64,000 nt of DNA from Sphingobium herbicidovorans (lineage in GTDB: Bacteria; Pseudomonadota; Alphaproteobacteria; Sphingomonadales; Sphingomonadaceae): NCBI RefSeq assembly GCF_002080435.1, contig NZ_CP020539.1, forward strand, positions 248,001 to 312,000, in the 5' to 3' direction. This document shows, piece by piece, positions 63,445 to 64,000 of this stretch. The translations under genes and the position numbers were made by a program. The notes below the pieces were generated by a model. The model searched no databases and was not told where the DNA came from. It saw only the letters and a program-made list of their open reading frames with translations. Position 1 is the first letter of the stretch. Each line of letters starts with the position of its first letter.

Positions 63445-64000
63445 ATGTTACACGAGCTAGCCGAAAAATTCCGCCCCGTCGCGCCCCCGCAGCTGATCGA
63501 GGACGCCTATAGCAGCGACCAGCATGCGCGCCTGTTGCAGGTGGTGCGGGACAATGGGCCCTGGCCGCTGATCCTGGCGGAAAACTTCAAGACGCCCGAA
63601 GAAGTAATCGCCACGACTTCAGGCAGCATTCCCGAAGGCGTCAAGCTGACCTGGGATATGATCGGGCTTAACCCGGTTTTTCGCGGCTATCTGGCGCAGG
63701 GCGGAACCTGTTTCTATCCAGAGATCGAGGACTGCTATTATAATTCCCGTTTCCTCGAACTGGTTCGCAACTATTGGAACTGCCAATATGCGGAACCGGA
63801 AACTTTCCTGTTCAACATTCAGGGACCGACGCCAATCGGCGGCCCGCCCCATCTGGACGGGACGGTGTTCCGTGGCATGACGATGGAGAACACGCCACTC
63901 TGGCTGTTGCTGACCATGGCCAAGTCGTGCCTGTTCAACCGCTGGCGCTCGAAGAAGGGGCAGGTCATCGCCTGGTATTACAAGGGCAAGATCGGCGGCG
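63445..64000 (+). CDS. Unknown catabolic-cluster protein with HxD motif (3' end outside window)
   Basis: Open frame from the ATG at 63445 (AGGAGACGTTGGA before it) to the edge, 185 codons visible. The N-terminus reads MLHELAEKFRPVAPPQLIED; later PTPIGGPPHLDGTVFRGM, WRSKKGQVIAWYYKGKIGG. The HLD in GGPPHLDG is the spacing of an iron-binding HxD as in 2-oxoglutarate or phytanoyl-type dioxygenases, with the second His expected beyond the edge. I do not recognise the family. It lies 24 bases after the APH-fold gene and so belongs to the same unit. Confidence 0.72.
   Translation, partial: MLHELAEKFRPVAPPQLIEDAYSSDQHARLLQVVRDNGPWPLILAENFKTPEEVIATTSGSIPEGVKLTWDMIGLNPVFRGYLAQGGTCFYPEIEDCYYNSRFLELVRNYWNCQYAEPETFLFNIQGPTPIGGPPHLDGTVFRGMTMENTPLWLLLTMAKSCLFNRWRSKKGQVIAWYYKGKIGG

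Noticed and set aside
1..64000. tRNA, rRNA, CRISPR arrays, insertion sequences and prophage genes
   Set aside because: I looked for T-loop motifs, regular spaced repeats, transposase motifs and terminal inverted repeats next to direct repeats, and saw none that hold up by eye.

Overview
The window looks like a chromosomal segment of a sphingomonad (Sphingobium, Sphingomonas or Novosphingobium type alphaproteobacterium). This is inferred from the high G+C, the codon use, AGGAG-type ribosome binding sites, and the mix of TonB-dependent uptake, DUF6894 and other small sphingomonad-type proteins, the RamB/ScfR-like regulator next to isocitrate lyase, and Rieske/Baeyer-Villiger catabolic genes. 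I saw no rRNA, tRNA, CRISPR array, transposase or phage gene.

Layout. 1-9.5 kb: the end of an FtsX-type ABC permease, methylmalonate-semialdehyde dehydrogenase, a type I secretion ABC/HlyD pair, a Tat-signal SDR and a zinc alcohol dehydrogenase. 9.8-12.9 kb: a DUF1206 protein and a Fur-box-preceded DUF3649/PepSY/DUF3325 membrane cassette. 13-21 kb: a tripartite RND efflux operon divergent from its likely two-component system. 21-23.1 kb: molybdate transport (modABC). 23.1-31.3 kb: housekeeping and orphan genes (RlpA, a structured intergenic stretch, small proteins, EamA permease, pentapeptide protein, SDRs, VOC, YaaA). 31.5-37 kb: transglutaminase-like protein and the C4-dicarboxylate system dctA/dctB/dctD. 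37-41.7 kb: a TonB receptor/DUF3649/PepSY/DUF3325 operon under a clear cobalamin riboswitch. 41.9-47.8 kb: SGNH lipoprotein, CDP-alcohol phosphatidyltransferase, an island of very small proteins with a cold-shock protein, a spermidine-synthase-like protein and a GST. 47.9-51.2 kb: a large hybrid sensor kinase. 51.2-54.7 kb: RamB/ScfR-like regulator and isocitrate lyase. 54.7-64 kb: a catabolic cluster with two regulators (Rieske oxygenase, Baeyer-Villiger monooxygenase, two odd SDRs, SnoaL-like and VOC proteins, an APH-fold protein, and an unknown protein running off the right edge).

How it fits together. Two paralogous PepSY membrane cassettes carry different controls: one follows a Fur-box-like site, the other a cobalamin riboswitch with a TonB receptor in front. 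Sensory pairs sit beside their targets (RR/HK with RND efflux; DctB/DctD with DctA; RamB-like with isocitrate lyase; TetR with the monooxygenase), and several intergenic palindromes fit their operators.

Caution on sequence quality. Six genes are broken by what reads as one missing G/C inside a G/C run (near 5660, 11606, 20652, 22861, 26116 and 58757). In each case adding one base restores a full family-length protein, so base-calling error is the simplest explanation. I annotate those genes across the break.
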